Assembly (NCBI RefSeq): GCF_034344865.1
Contig: NZ_CP133774.1
Location: forward strand, 1,302,001-1,366,000
DNA from: Pseudomonas sp. 10S4
Lineage (GTDB): Bacteria > Pseudomonadota > Gammaproteobacteria > Pseudomonadales > Pseudomonadaceae
Length of the DNA: 64,000 bases
Reading direction: 5' to 3'
Shown: in pieces, positions 1 to 9,761 of the stretch
Layout of the letters: the number at the start of each line of letters is the position of its first letter
Numbering within the stretch: the stretch's first letter is position 1
The notes under the pieces: model-generated
Seen by the model: only the letters and a program-made list of their open reading frames with translations
Database searches by the model: none
What the model was told of the DNA's origin: nothing
Program-made: the position numbers and the translations under genes

Positions 1-3000
1 GGTCTCGACTTCCTGTCGATTCGACGGCTCGGCCTGCCAGCGCACCAGCGCCGCGCCGGAGTTTTCGATGATGTCGAAACCTTCCTCGAGGAAGATTTCC
101 AGTAGCTCCGGATCGTGGCCCGGCGAATCATGATCGTGCGTCGGTTCGACGGTTTCAGCCGTGCCGGCATTGCCGTGGCGGAACGCGCGAATCGCTTCGA
201 TCAGCTCGTTCGGGTCGTCTAAAGGCTTTTGCTTTTGCAATTGCTCAAGCAACACCGCCAGTCGGTCATGGCTGGTTTGCAGCAACTGGGCCAGTGCTTC
301 GCTGTGGCTGTAGCGGCGATCCACCAGGCCTTCATAAAGGTGTTCCAGTTCGTGGGCCAGGTTACCGACCGGCACGACTTCGGCCATCCGCGCGCCGCCC
401 TTGAGGGTGTGCAAATCCCGCTGCAACGACGATAGCGGCGCGGCGTTGTCCGGGTCGCTCAACCAGCGCTGCAACGCCTGGCCGGCGCTTTCGAGGATAT
501 CCATCGCTTCTTCGAGGAAGATCGAAACGATCTCGTCATTCTGCTCAATCCGAGTCGAGGACTGCGCCAGCTCAGCGGTGGCACTGCCCAGTTCGCGAAT
601 GCTCAACGTCCGGCTGCCGTCGCTGCGGATCAGCCCCGTGGCCGACGGGTCGAGGCTTGTATCGAGCAAATCGCGCAAGGCCCGGACGCGCTCCGGTTGC
701 GAACTGACTTCCTGGCCGGCGGCCAGTTCGTCGAGCATATTGATCAGCGCTTCATGGGCACTTTGCGCTTCATGGAAAAACCCGTCGCTGACCGCCAGGC
801 TGCTTTCTTCCACCGCGCCATACAGGTCGAGCAGCGCTTCGCAGAGTTCGTCCACCGGGTGCAGATCGGCGAGGTGCGCGCCTTCGCCCAGGGTGGTCAG
901 TTCGTCCAGCAGCGCGCTGAGTTCCTGGCGCTCGCCGGGGTGTTGCTGCCAACGGCGCAACAGGCTTTCGGCATCCAGCAGGATGTCCATGCCCTGGGCC
1001 AGGAAGTTGTTGATCAGTTGCGGATCGCGCTTGATCCGCAAGCCTCTGTTTGGTGCTGTAAGAATGGAATGCAGGTGTTCTTCCAATAACGTGTGAGTGC
1101 GCTCGATCAACGAACGAGCGCCGGGAATCTCGCCCAGCGGATCAGTCTTGAGTTGGCGCAATCCGAGGCGGAACAGCCCTTCGGCTTCCAGTAGCAACTC
1201 GACTTCATCCAGGTCCAGGGCGATCAAGTGCGCCTTGTACTCGCGGGCCAGTTGGTCCAGCGGCGCCGCCAGTTCGACAATCGGCAACACACCAGCCATC
1301 GAGGCGCTGCCCTTGAGCGTATGCAAGGCCCGCTGCAACTCGTCGCTGGCTTGCAGTGGCACATGTTCGGCGGCCTGATCGAGAAAACGATTGAGGCTGG
1401 CGAGATGGGTTTCGGCCTCTTTGCGGAAGATCTCCAGCAGCAACGGATCGAGGGCGGCGACGTCTTGGGTGTCCTCATCCGACAGCGACCCATCGCCCTT
1501 GGCCAAGGCGTGCGCCCGAGCGGCCAAGCGGTCCACGTCGTCGCGTTGACGCTGGGCATTGGCGGCAAATTCGGTGACCAGTTCCGGCAGCAGGTTCAGC
1601 GCGTCAGTCAGCAACTGTTGCACTGCTGGTCCCGGCTCGACGCTGTGTTCCAGCACCCGGTTCAGCAGGTTTTCCATCGCCCAGGCCAGCTCGCCCAGCA
1701 CCAATGCGCGGACCATCCGGCCACTGCCCTTCAAGGTGTGGAAGGCCCGGCGTAGCTCACTTAATGCGCCTGTGTGATCAGCGTTGGCCGACCAGCGCGG
1801 CAGGTATTCGTGCAGGGCTTCCAGCACCTCTTCAGTTTCTTCGAGGAAGACTTCCCGCAGCTCATCGTCCACCGGCTCTTCGTCCATTGGCGGCGGCAAC
1901 AGGCTGCCCGGCGTATTCAGGGCCGGTGGATTGACGGCAGAAATCGGGCTAGCCAGCACATCGGCCAACGACTGCACCGTCTCGGGGTCGTCCAGTTCCT
2001 GAAGGTCTTGCATGACCTGGGCTTCATTGGGGCTGAGCACGTCTTCGAGCACCGGCACCCGTTTTTCGCTGGGGAAAAACCCGAGCGCGGCCAGGCTCTT
2101 TTCCGCCACGTCGAGCAGTTGTTCACTGGACTCTTGCGGGTCGTCGTTGAGACGCTCCAGGTAATACTCGATGCTGGTAATGACGTCGGCCAGGCTGTCC
2201 AGTTGCTGCCAACCGGGATGATCGGTGTCCACCAGCAGGTGTTCGCGAATGAAGCTGTTGCACGCTTCGATCAGGCTCGCGGCACGGCTCAGCGGAATCA
2301 TCGCCAGCGCACCGCGCACTTGGGTCAGCAACGCCGGCAAAGGCTGCAGTTGCTGGCGATCCCAGTCGGCGTCGATGTAGTCGACGATCATGTCTTTGGC
2401 TTGTTGCAGGCAGATCCGTGCTTCGCGGATCACGATCTGGTGGATCTGGGTCAGGTCGGTGGTCGGCAGGCGACTTTCTTCCTGGCTCTCCGGCTCCACG
2501 GTGCCGACCATCCCGGCCAGCGTCGCCTCGACGTAAAGCAAGGCGCCAGCCACGTCCATCAGGATCGCGTCGTTGGGCTCGCGCTGGCCCTGAGCGAGGC
2601 TCAGCACCACCGCCAGTTGATCGATGATGACCTTGCGCGGCTGGCCAAAACCGAGCACCGCCAAGGTGTCGGCGATTTGCCGCAGCGGCGCCAGCAGGCT
2701 TTCGAGGTCCGAGGTGTGCTGGCGGTCGCTGCGCACAAACAGGTCCAGGCGTTCCTTGACCCGCACCAGCTCTTCGCACAGCGCGGCGAGCACCGAGCGC
2801 ATGGCATCGCGGTCAGGGCCGGCCAGCCGTGCGCGTTCTTCGTCGACCATCGCGCTGTCGGGCAGCGCTTCGTCCAGTCCGTAGCGATCTTTCATAGTCA
2901 GCATCTGCCCGGTGGGATGTTCGGCTTTGGCAATGTAGAACAACAAGCTTTTGAACAGCTCTGGCGGTGGCGCCTGATTGACGCCGGACATGCCCTGTTC

Positions 3001-3747
3001 CAGCAAGCGCTTGAGTTCTTTGTCAGCGTTCTTGAACAGGCTGCGCAGCGCCGGGCTGTTGGCAATCGAGCCGCCGCGCATGCCTTCGACCAGCGCCGAA
3101 GCGACCTGCCACAACGGGCTCAGCGGCGCGTCACCGCACAACGCTTCGAGCCTGGCGAAGACTTTGGTCAGGTAGTCGAGATTGGTCTCGCCATCCTGTT
3201 CACGCAACAGACCGACCAGCGCCATCTGCAACATCTGCCGCAACTTGCGCAGCACATTGGGTAATTCCGCCGGTTCCAGCAGCGCCATGGCTTCCTTGTC
3301 CAGCGCCGGCAAATACGGCAGTTGCGGGCTGAACAGGCTGGTTTCCGACAGCAGGCTTTCACCCCGGGCACTGCGCAAATCGTTGATCAACGGCAGCACC
3401 ACCAGCGGCAAGTCACGTCGTGCCCCTTGCACCCGGTCGAGGTAGATCGGCAGTTGCCCCAGTGCCTGTCTTAACAGGTGGATGGCTTCATCGCGATGAT
3501 TGACGCGGTTTTGTTGCAAGGCGACGGTCAGTTGTTCCATTTCTTCGGCGAGCAGGGCCGCACCGTAGAACTCGACCATCTGCAAACTGCCGTGAACCTG
3601 GTGGATACACCCCAGGCACTCGTCCAGCGCATACGTCGCCTGCGGGTCATCCAGCAAGGTTTCCAGTGCTTGATGAGCCTGCTTCAGCGTTTCGGCAATC
3701 TCGCCTTTGACCCACTCGAGGGCCACATAGTCGTGCCGATCACCCAT
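1..3747 (-). CDS. chpA: ChpA, CheA-like hybrid histidine kinase of the Pil-Chp system (partial, 3' end outside window)
   Basis: The reading frame is open from the ATG at 3747 to the window edge, giving 1249 residues and no stop. Three histidine phosphotransfer (Hpt) motifs are visible: HTLKGSGRM (His about residue 670), HTLKGSASM (about 809) and HTLKGGARM (about 1113). A fourth Hpt domain is starting at the edge. The N-terminus has a degenerate HQVHGS motif near residue 49. ChpA of P. aeruginosa is a roughly 2,500-residue kinase with several Hpt/Spt/Tpt domains, a CheA core and a CheY-like receiver, controlling type IV pilus extension, retraction and cAMP. The kinase core must lie left of the window. 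It follows pilJ by 49 nt on the same strand, last visible gene of pilG-H-I-J-chpA. Identity is strong from architecture and context. Confidence 0.93.
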   Translation of the reverse strand, partial: MGDRHDYVALEWVKGEIAETLKQAHQALETLLDDPQATYALDECLGCIHQVHGSLQMVEFYGAALLAEEMEQLTVALQQNRVNHRDEAIHLLRQALGQLPIYLDRVQGARRDLPLVVLPLINDLRSARGESLLSETSLFSPQLPYLPALDKEAMALLEPAELPNVLRKLRQMLQMALVGLLREQDGETNLDYLTKVFARLEALCGDAPLSPLWQVASALVEGMRGGSIANSPALRSLFKNADKELKRLLEQGMSGVNQAPPPELFKSLLFYIAKAEHPTGQMLTMKDRYGLDEALPDSAMVDEERARLAGPDRDAMRSVLAALCEELVRVKERLDLFVRSDRQHTSDLESLLAPLRQIADTLAVLGFGQPRKVIIDQLAVVLSLAQGQREPNDAILMDVAGALLYVEATLAGMVGTVEPESQEESRLPTTDLTQIHQIVIREARICLQQAKDMIVDYIDADWDRQQLQPLPALLTQVRGALAMIPLSRAASLIEACNSFIREHLLVDTDHPGWQQLDSLADVITSIEYYLERLNDDPQESSEQLLDVAEKSLAALGFFPSEKRVPVLEDVLSPNEAQVMQDLQELDDPETVQSLADVLASPISAVNPPALNTPGSLLPPPMDEEPVDDELREVFLEETEEVLEALHEYLPRWSANADHTGALSELRRAFHTLKGSGRMVRALVLGELAWAMENLLNRVLEHSVEPGPAVQQLLTDALNLLPELVTEFAANAQRQRDDVDRLAARAHALAKGDGSLSDEDTQDVAALDPLLLEIFRKEAETHLASLNRFLDQAAEHVPLQASDELQRALHTLKGSASMAGVLPIVELAAPLDQLAREYKAHLIALDLDEVELLLEAEGLFRLGLRQLKTDPLGEIPGARSLIERTHTLLEEHLHSILTAPNRGLRIKRDPQLINNFLAQGMDILLDAESLLRRWQQHPGERQELSALLDELTTLGEGAHLADLHPVDELCEALLDLYGAVEESSLAVSDGFFHEAQSAHEALINMLDELAAGQEVSSQPERVRALRDLLDTSLDPSATGLIRSDGSRTLSIRELGSATAELAQSSTRIEQNDEIVSIFLEEAMDILESAGQALQRWLSDPDNAAPLSSLQRDLHTLKGGARMAEVVPVGNLAHELEHLYEGLVDRRYSHSEALAQLLQTSHDRLAVLLEQLQKQKPLDDPNELIEAIRAFRHGNAGTAETVEPTHDHDSPGHDPELLEIFLEEGFDIIENSGAALVRWQAEPSNRQEVET

Positions 3748-3796
3748 AACCACTCCAATCCCCACTTCACTCAAAATGCAGTCGCCCGCAGGCGGT

Positions 3797-5854
3797 TCAG
3801 GCTTTGTCCGTGACCTCGGCCGGCGCGGTCGGCAAGGTGAAACCCGATACAGAACGCCGCAGCTGACTGGCCATTTTCGCCAGGTTGCCGATGCTTTCGG
3901 CCGTCGCCGTGGAGCCGGACGAGGTCTGCGTGGTGATCTGCTGGATCACGTTCATCGTCAGGGAAATCTGGCCGGCTGACGACGTCTGTTGCTGCGCAGC
4001 GTTGGAAATGCTCTGGATCAGCGCCGCCAGGGTCTTCGAAACGCCTTCGATTTCTTCCAGGGCCACACCGGCATCCTGCGCCAGCCGCGCGCCGCGCACC
4101 ACTTCGGTGGTGGTCTGCTCCATCGAGATCACCGCTTCATTAGTATCGGTCTGGATCGCCCGCACCAGTGTTTCAATTTGTCGGGTCGCGGCGGACGAGC
4201 GCTCGGCCAGGCGCTGCACTTCGTCCGCCACCACGGCAAACCCGCGCCCGGCATCACCGGCCATCGAGGCCTGGATCGCCGCGTTGAGGGCGAGGATATT
4301 CGTCTGGTCGGCAATGTCGTCGATCAGGCTGACGATGTCGCCGATTTCCTGGGAAGACTCGCCCAGACGCTTGATCCGTTTGGCGGTGTCCTGGATTTGC
4401 TCGCGGATGTTGTCCATGCCATGGATGGTGTTGTGCACCACCTCGTTGCCCTTGTTGGCGATTTCCACCGAGCGCTCGGCCACCGCCGAAGACTCGGCGG
4501 CGTTGGCCGAGACCTGGTCGATGGATTGCGCCATCTCGTTGATCGCCGTGGAGGCTTCCGAAATCTGCTGCGCCTGATGCTCCGAGGCCTGGGCCAGGTG
4601 CATGGCAGTGGCCTGGGTTTCCTGCACAGCAGCGGCGACCTGGCCGGCGGTGAGGTTGATGGTTGCCACCAAGTCGCGCAATTGGTCGACGGAATAGTTG
4701 ATCGAGTCGGCGATGGTCCCGGTGAAGTCTTCGGTCACCGAGGCGGTCACGGTCAGGTCACCGTCGGCGAGGTCTTCAATTTCATCGAGCAGGCGCATGA
4801 TCGCGTTCTGGTTGCGCTCGTTCTTCTCGGCGGTTTCCTGAAGCTGACGATTGGTTTCGCGGACCATCACCAGACCGATAAGGATGATCGACATCAGCGC
4901 CAACAGACCCAGTACGTAGCCGCCGATGGTGTCGGTGTTGCGCCCGCCCGCCAGGTTTTCGAAACCGGTGGCCAGGTGCGAGGCTTCGTCGAGCAGGGTT
5001 TGCGACAGGGTGAAAATGTTGGTCGCCGATTCCCGGACCTTGAACAGCTCCGGCGAGGTTTCGAGGATTTCATCCACCGAGCCCGAGACGAATTCGAACA
5101 GTTCGGCGATTTCGCTCAGTCGGGCGCGTGCATCCTTGTCTTCAACCTGGCTGATTTTCAGTGCCGGATTGCCCTGGAGCATGCCGTTGAGCACCTGGCC
5201 GAACCGCGCCGCATCGCGACCGAAGGCGTCGGCGGCCTGTTGCGAGTTTTCGTCGCCGGACAACACCGTGTTCACCGCACCTAGAATCCGTTCAGCCAAC
5301 AACGACTGACGCTGAGCCATCACCACCTGAGCCGCCGGGGCGCCGCGTTGGAGGAGGATCTCGACGACCTTCTCGTACTCGACCTGCAACTGCGGCACGG
5401 TTTCGGCCAGGGTCGCGGCGACTTGATGCAGGGACAGCACGGTCTGTTCACTGGAGAGAATGGCATCGGTGTTTTTCAGCAGGCGCTCCCAGTCCAGCTG
5501 CACGGCGCGCATTTCCGGGCGCACGGTGGACGGGGCTGGCGGCAGGCCGGTGCTCGGATCACCCTTTTTCAGGTAACCCCAGCGCTGGGCAAAGTCGTTG
5601 CGCGCATCGCCGAGCAACTTGAACGCGGCAGCCTTGCCGGCGGCGGCTTCGGTGGCGTTCTTGGCGATGCGCTGGGACAGCACGCGCAGCTCACCGGCGT
5701 GACCGATGTACTGTTTGTCGTAGGTTGCCTGAGTGTTGAGGTAAGCGAAGTTGGCGAACAGCAGCATGATGAAGACGATCAGCGCGATAAACAGCACGAT
5801 AATCTGTGAACGGCTGCGCGATCCTTCTGGCTTGCCTGTTTTTGCTTTTGTCAT
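3797..5854 (-). CDS. pilJ: PilJ, twitching-motility methyl-accepting chemotaxis protein
   Basis: This is a 685-residue inner-membrane chemoreceptor feeding the ChpA kinase. A basic N-terminus precedes a transmembrane segment at about residues 20-40. A periplasmic region with paired PilJ-type helical modules follows, then a second transmembrane segment near 330, a HAMP-like linker and a C-terminal MCP signalling domain with the hairpin tip around [19 protein letters not shown] chose the ATG at 5854 ([11 protein letters not shown]) because GAGGA precedes it; an in-frame ATG at 5878 would add eight residues. It sits between pilI and chpA. In P. aeruginosa pilJ is followed by the methyltransferase gene pilK, which is absent here. 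Confidence 0.95.
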   Translation of the reverse strand: MTKAKTGKPEGSRSRSQIIVLFIALIVFIMLLFANFAYLNTQATYDKQYIGHAGELRVLSQRIAKNATEAAAGKAAAFKLLGDARNDFAQRWGYLKKGDPSTGLPPAPSTVRPEMRAVQLDWERLLKNTDAILSSEQTVLSLHQVAATLAETVPQLQVEYEKVVEILLQRGAPAAQVVMAQRQSLLAERILGAVNTVLSGDENSQQAADAFGRDAARFGQVLNGMLQGNPALKISQVEDKDARARLSEIAELFEFVSGSVDEILETSPELFKVRESATNIFTLSQTLLDEASHLATGFENLAGGRNTDTIGGYVLGLLALMSIILIGLVMVRETNRQLQETAEKNERNQNAIMRLLDEIEDLADGDLTVTASVTEDFTGTIADSINYSVDQLRDLVATINLTAGQVAAAVQETQATAMHLAQASEHQAQQISEASTAINEMAQSIDQVSANAAESSAVAERSVEIANKGNEVVHNTIHGMDNIREQIQDTAKRIKRLGESSQEIGDIVSLIDDIADQTNILALNAAIQASMAGDAGRGFAVVADEVQRLAERSSAATRQIETLVRAIQTDTNEAVISMEQTTTEVVRGARLAQDAGVALEEIEGVSKTLAALIQSISNAAQQQTSSAGQISLTMNVIQQITTQTSSGSTATAESIGNLAKMASQLRRSVSGFTLPTAPAEVTDKA

Positions 5855-5900
5855 CGGTCCTCGCCTGTTAACCAGCACCCTTCGAACTCACCAAGAAACC

Positions 5901-6003
5901 TGTGGCGAGGGAGCTTGCTCCCGTTGGACTGCGCAGCAGTCCCCTTCTTTTGTGTTAAGAGGGGCCGCTTCGCGGCCCAACGGGAGCAAGCTCCCTCGCC
6001 ACA
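5901..6003. repeat. REP-like inverted pair between pilI and pilJ
   Basis: TGTGGCGAGGGAGCTTGCTC at the left is matched by its inverse complement ending CTCCCTCGCCACA at the right, with an inner palindrome GGGCCGC-TTC-GCGGCCC. This GTGGCGAGGGAGCTTGCTCCCG type is one of the common extragenic palindrome families of fluorescent pseudomonads. It lies inside an operon, so it may shape mRNA stability between pilI and pilJ (inference). Confidence 0.8.
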
Positions 6004-6030
6004 AAAGCTCACCCGCACAAAATTCTGCGA

Positions 6031-6585
6031 TTACACCGCGACTTGCATGAAGCTCTGGGATTGCGCCAGTGCAAACGGGCTGAACACTTGCCAGCTCTGT
6101 TCACGCTGGAACCGGCCTTTGACGAAAGCGCCAATCGGGCCGTTGCGTTCGTTCGGCGGCACCGCTTCCAGGCTTTCCTGGGCAAAGTGCTGCAAACCGT
6201 AGACTTCATCGACCATCAACCCGGCAAACACATCTTTGTATTCCACCACCAGCACCCGCCGCTGCTTGCGCACCGCCGACAACTCATGACCAAGCTCTTG
6301 ATCAGAAAAGAAAGCGCACACATCCATGATCGGCAGCAGCCGCCCACGCAAGTTGGCGACGCCCTTGACCCACGGCTTGACCCCCGGCAACTGAGTGAAG
6401 CGCGGTTCATGCAGGACTTCGCTGACTTCGCCCATTGGCGCGACATACCAGTGCTCGCCCAGGCGAAAACCGATGCCGCTCCAGCGGTCCTGTCGGGTCA
6501 GCTGGGACGGCAAGTCTGCCGCCAGCACGCGACAACGCTGGTCGATCTGCAGCAGCAGTTCGAAAGCTGTGAGCGACTCGGTCAT
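6031..6585 (-). CDS. pilI: PilI, CheW-like coupling protein
   Basis: The 184-residue protein is essentially one CheW domain, which links the receptor PilJ to the kinase ChpA in a membrane-associated signalling array. Visible CheW features are the region around GIGFRLGEHWYVAPMGEVSE (about 39-58) and the conserved GVANLRGRLLPIMDV segment (about 79-93). Its ATG lies 10 nt after the pilH stop, and a REP-like pair separates it from pilJ. The length is normal for PilI (about 178-185 residues). Confidence 0.95.
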   Translation of the reverse strand: MTESLTAFELLLQIDQRCRVLAADLPSQLTRQDRWSGIGFRLGEHWYVAPMGEVSEVLHEPRFTQLPGVKPWVKGVANLRGRLLPIMDVCAFFSDQELGHELSAVRKQRRVLVVEYKDVFAGLMVDEVYGLQHFAQESLEAVPPNERNGPIGAFVKGRFQREQSWQVFSPFALAQSQSFMQVAV

Positions 6586-6595
6586 GGCCGCACGA

Positions 6596-6961
6596 TCAAC
6601 CGGCCAGCACGTTGTTCAGGGTTTTGATCAGGGTTTCTTCGTCGACCGGTTTGGTCAGGTAGTCCTTGGCACCCTGGCGTGTGCCCCAGACCTTGTCGGT
6701 TTCCTGATCCTTGGTGGTGATGATGATCACCGGGATGTGCCCGGTTTCCGGGTCTTTGGTCAGTTGACGGGTCGCCTGGAAACCGTTGAGGCCGGGCATG
6801 ACGATGTCCATCAGCACGGCGTCGGGTTTTTCCTGACGGGCCAGGGCCACGCCGTCGGCGCCGTTTTCAGCTTTCAACACTTCATGACCGTGCTTTTCCA
6901 GCATGCCGGTCAGTTTGTACATTTCAGTCGGCGAATCATCGACGATCAGAATACGTGCCAT
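6596..6961 (-). CDS. pilH: PilH, single-domain CheY-like response regulator
   Basis: The product is 121 residues, all receiver domain. The acidic pocket is D8/D9 (LIVDD), the phosphoacceptor is D52 in VLMDIVMPG, and the conserved lysine is in YLTKPVD. In P. aeruginosa PilH counteracts pilus extension, acting with PilT/PilU retraction or as a phosphate sink. The start at 6961 (MARILIVDD) is preferred over an upstream ATG at 6973, because GGGGAAG stands just in front of it and homologues start MARILIVDD. Confidence 0.95.
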   Translation of the reverse strand: MARILIVDDSPTEMYKLTGMLEKHGHEVLKAENGADGVALARQEKPDAVLMDIVMPGLNGFQATRQLTKDPETGHIPVIIITTKDQETDKVWGTRQGAKDYLTKPVDEETLIKTLNNVLAG

Positions 6962-7021
6962 GGTCTTCCCCATTCTTCTTGTCGACGCCGGGCCCGCTGG
7001 CCGAGCGTCACTGTGCGTGTC

Positions 7022-7426
7022 CTACTGCGGCAAAACGGCGGCAAAGCCCGGTACATGGGCCTGGATCGCGTTCAGCAGTTCTTCCTTGCTGAAAGGCTTG
7101 GTCAAAAACTGATCGGAGCCGACGATGCGCCCCTTGGCCTTGTCGAACAGCCCGTCCTTGGACGACAGCATAATCACTGGCGTGGACTTGAACGCACTGT
7201 TGTTCTTGATTAAAGCGCAGGTCTGATAACCATCCAGGCGCGGCATCATGATGTCGACAAAGATAATGCCGGGGTGATTGTCGGCAATCTTGGCCAGCGC
7301 ATCGAAACCATCGATGGCGGTGATGACTTCACAGCCCACGTTTTTCAACAGCGTTTCGGCGGTGCGGCGAATCGTCTTCGAATCGTCGATCACCATGACC
7401 TTCAAGGCGCTGGAATGCTGTTCCAT
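7022..7426 (-). CDS. pilG: PilG, CheY-like response regulator
   Basis: The product has 134 residues. The receiver fold has D14/D15, phosphoacceptor D58 in FVDIMMPRLDG and the lysine in LTKPFSKEEL. PilG promotes pilus extension and adenylate-cyclase activation in P. aeruginosa. The start MEQHSSALKVMVIDDS at 7426 matches the family N-terminus; a longer in-frame start at 7456 adds ten unconserved residues. It is the first gene of the minus-strand Pil-Chp operon. The 224 bp between it and the divergent gshB must hold both promoters. Confidence 0.95.
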   Translation of the reverse strand: MEQHSSALKVMVIDDSKTIRRTAETLLKNVGCEVITAIDGFDALAKIADNHPGIIFVDIMMPRLDGYQTCALIKNNSAFKSTPVIMLSSKDGLFDKAKGRIVGSDQFLTKPFSKEELLNAIQAHVPGFAAVLPQ

Positions 7427-7650
7427 AAATGCTCTACCGTCGCCTTTGCGAATCAATTTGTCCGTTTGACGGCTCGAAACCCTTGATGCTCAAGGGCCAG
7501 CGCGACATGGCGACCTTTTTAGCACAGTCTCCAATACCAATCTATCGGGCGACCCTGGCGATGGTTTTTCCTTGACCGGGAACACACTCAGCGCCACTCT
7601 GACGCCACTTTTTCTGGCCTTGCGCCTACCCAAATTTCGAGGAAATACCC

Positions 7651-8604
7651 ATGAGCGTTCGCGTCGGGATTGTCATGGACCCAATCGCCAGCATCTCCTA
7701 TAAAAAGGATAGCTCGCTGGCCATGCTGCTGGCCGCGCAAAAGCGCGGTTGGGAACTGTTCTATATGGAACAGCGGGATTTGTACCAGGGCGAAGGTGAA
7801 GCACGGGCGCGGATGCGGCCGCTGAAAGTTTTCGCCAACCCGGAAAAATGGTTCGAACTGGAAGCCGAGACCGACGCGTTGCTGAGCGATCTGGACGTGA
7901 TCCTGATGCGCAAGGATCCGCCGTTCGACATGGAGTTCGTCTACTCCACCTATCTGCTGGAGCAAGCTGAGCGCGCAGGCGTGCTGGTGGTCAACAAGCC
8001 GCAGAGCCTGCGCGACTGCAACGAAAAGCTGTTCGCCACGCTGTTCCCGCAGTGCACACCGCCAACCGTGGTCAGCCGCCGCGCCGACGTGCTGCGTGAA
8101 TTCGCCGCCAAGCACGGTGACGTGATCCTCAAGCCGCTGGACGGCATGGGTGGCACCTCGATCTTCCGTCACCGCGCAGGCGATCCGAACCTGTCGGTGA
8201 TTCTGGAAACCCTGACCGCGCTGGGCACCCAGCAGATCATGGGCCAGGCTTACCTGCCGGCAATCAAGGATGGCGACAAGCGCATCCTGATGATCGACGG
8301 CGAGCCGGTGGATTACTGCCTGGCGCGGATTCCTGCCGCTGGCGAAACCCGTGGCAACCTCGCGGCCGGTGGCCGTGGCGAAGCCCGTCCGCTGACCGAC
8401 AAGGATCGCTGGATCGCCGCTCAAGTCGGCCCGACCCTGCGCGAGAAAGGCCTGCTGTTCGTGGGCCTGGACGTGATCGGCGAGAGCCTGACCGAAATCA
8501 ACGTCACCAGCCCGACCTGCATTCGCGAGATTGATAACGCGTTTGGCACCGACATCGGCGGCCTGCTGATGGATGCCATCGATCAGAAGCTCAAGGCCCG
8601 TTGA
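7651..8604 (+). CDS. gshB: GshB, glutathione synthetase
   Basis: This cytosolic ATP-grasp enzyme joins gamma-glutamylcysteine and glycine to make glutathione. The 317-residue length is standard. The N-terminus (VGIVMDPIASISYKKDSS) carries the GshB signature, the glycine-rich ATP loop is KPLDGMGGTSIFR, and the late ATP-grasp segment contains GLDVIGESLTEINVTSPTCI. It is divergent from pilG and followed by the tonB-like gene, as in PAO1 (PA0407-PA0406). Confidence 0.97.
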   Translation: MSVRVGIVMDPIASISYKKDSSLAMLLAAQKRGWELFYMEQRDLYQGEGEARARMRPLKVFANPEKWFELEAETDALLSDLDVILMRKDPPFDMEFVYSTYLLEQAERAGVLVVNKPQSLRDCNEKLFATLFPQCTPPTVVSRRADVLREFAAKHGDVILKPLDGMGGTSIFRHRAGDPNLSVILETLTALGTQQIMGQAYLPAIKDGDKRILMIDGEPVDYCLARIPAAGETRGNLAAGGRGEARPLTDKDRWIAAQVGPTLREKGLLFVGLDVIGESLTEINVTSPTCIREIDNAFGTDIGGLLMDAIDQKLKAR

Positions 8605-8681
8605 TGTAGAACAGCCAAGAAACAACCAACATTGCGTTATCATGCGCGGCCTGTAAAAAACGCGATGTTGGTTTTCTTGTC

Positions 8682-9581
8682 ATGACGCTCCCGTCCGATC
8701 TGCCCGCTGAACTCGCCCATCGTGGCGTGCGCCCGGCCGATCGCCTCGGTTTTACCCTGTTTCTGGCGGCGCTGATTCACCTGGCCTTGCTGTTGGGCGT
8801 CGGGTTCACCATGGTCGAACCCAAGCAAATCAGCAAAACCCTGGAAATCACCCTCGCCACGTTCAAAAGCGAAACCAAGCCGAAAAAAGCTGATTTCATC
8901 GCTCAAGAGAATCAGCAAGGCAGCGGCACCCTGGATAAAAAGGCGATTCCCAAGACCACCGAGGTCGCGCCATTCCAGGACACCAAGGTGCAAAAAGTCA
9001 CCCCGCCGCCGGCCGCCAAGCCTGAAGTGCAGGCAGCCGCGCCCAAGGCAGCCGTGACGACCATCGCGCCGAAGCCGAAAAAAGCCGTCGCCAAAAACGA
9101 AGAACCCAAGACTGAACCCAAACCCGCCGTGGCCGCGCCGACGTTCGACAGCTCGCAGCTGTCCAGCGACATCGCCAGCCTCGAAGCGGAACTGGCCAAC
9201 GAACAACAGCTGTACGCCAAACGCCCGCGTATCCACCGCTTGAGCGCGGCGTCGACCATGCGCGACAAGGGCGCCTGGTATAAGGACGAATGGCGCAAGA
9301 AAGTCGAGCGCATCGGCAACCTCAATTACCCCGACGAAGCACGGCGCAAGCAGATCTACGGCAATTTGCGGCTGATGGTTTCGATCAACAGCGATGGTTC
9401 GCTGTTTGAAGTGCTGGTGCTGGAGTCGTCCGGGCAACCGTTGCTGGATCAGGCAGCACAGCGGATCGTCAGGCTGGCGGCGCCATTTGCACCGTTTACC
9501 GGGGATTTGTCGGATGTCGATCGGCTGGAAATCATCCGCACGTGGAAATTCGCCCGGGGCGACAAACTCTCCAGTAACTGA
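8682..9581 (+). CDS. tonB3: TonB-family energy transducer (TonB3-like)
   Basis: The 299-residue protein has an N-terminal membrane anchor (about residues 24-46, FTLFLAALIHLALLLGVGF). An alanine/proline/lysine-rich spacer of about 150 residues should span the periplasm. The C-terminal TonB domain contains NYPDEARRKQIYGNLRLMVS. It would couple proton-motive force from ExbB/ExbD to outer-membrane receptors. Its place directly after gshB matches PAO1 tonB3 (PA0406), which is linked to twitching motility. That functional transfer is inference from synteny. Confidence 0.85.
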   Translation: MTLPSDLPAELAHRGVRPADRLGFTLFLAALIHLALLLGVGFTMVEPKQISKTLEITLATFKSETKPKKADFIAQENQQGSGTLDKKAIPKTTEVAPFQDTKVQKVTPPPAAKPEVQAAAPKAAVTTIAPKPKKAVAKNEEPKTEPKPAVAAPTFDSSQLSSDIASLEAELANEQQLYAKRPRIHRLSAASTMRDKGAWYKDEWRKKVERIGNLNYPDEARRKQIYGNLRLMVSINSDGSLFEVLVLESSGQPLLDQAAQRIVRLAAPFAPFTGDLSDVDRLEIIRTWKFARGDKLSSN

Positions 9582-9596
9582 GCACCGCAAATCCCC

Positions 9597-9687
9597 TGTG
9601 GGAGCGGGCTTGCTCGCGAATGCGGTCGATCATTCAACATTGATGCCGACTGACACAACGCCTTCGCGAGCAAGCCCGCTCCCACAT
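9597..9687. repeat. REP inverted pair
   Basis: TGTGGGAGCGGGCTTGCTCGCGAA is followed by about 40 bp and its inverse complement TTCGCGAGCAAGCCCGCTCCCACA. It is the canonical fluorescens-group REP doublet, lying between the tonB-like gene and algH, where it could act as a transcript-end hairpin. Confidence 0.9.
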
Positions 9688-9761
9688 TTGATCGCCGTTG
9701 ACTGCCAAATTGCGGCATCCCCAGCTTGTCAGTTCGCCCCTCCAACGCCACACTAGCGCTC

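Noticed and set aside
1774-5284. Long plus-strand open frames opposite chpA and pilJ
   Set aside because: Antisense shadows of high-GC coding sequence. The minus-strand products are clear Pil-Chp proteins.
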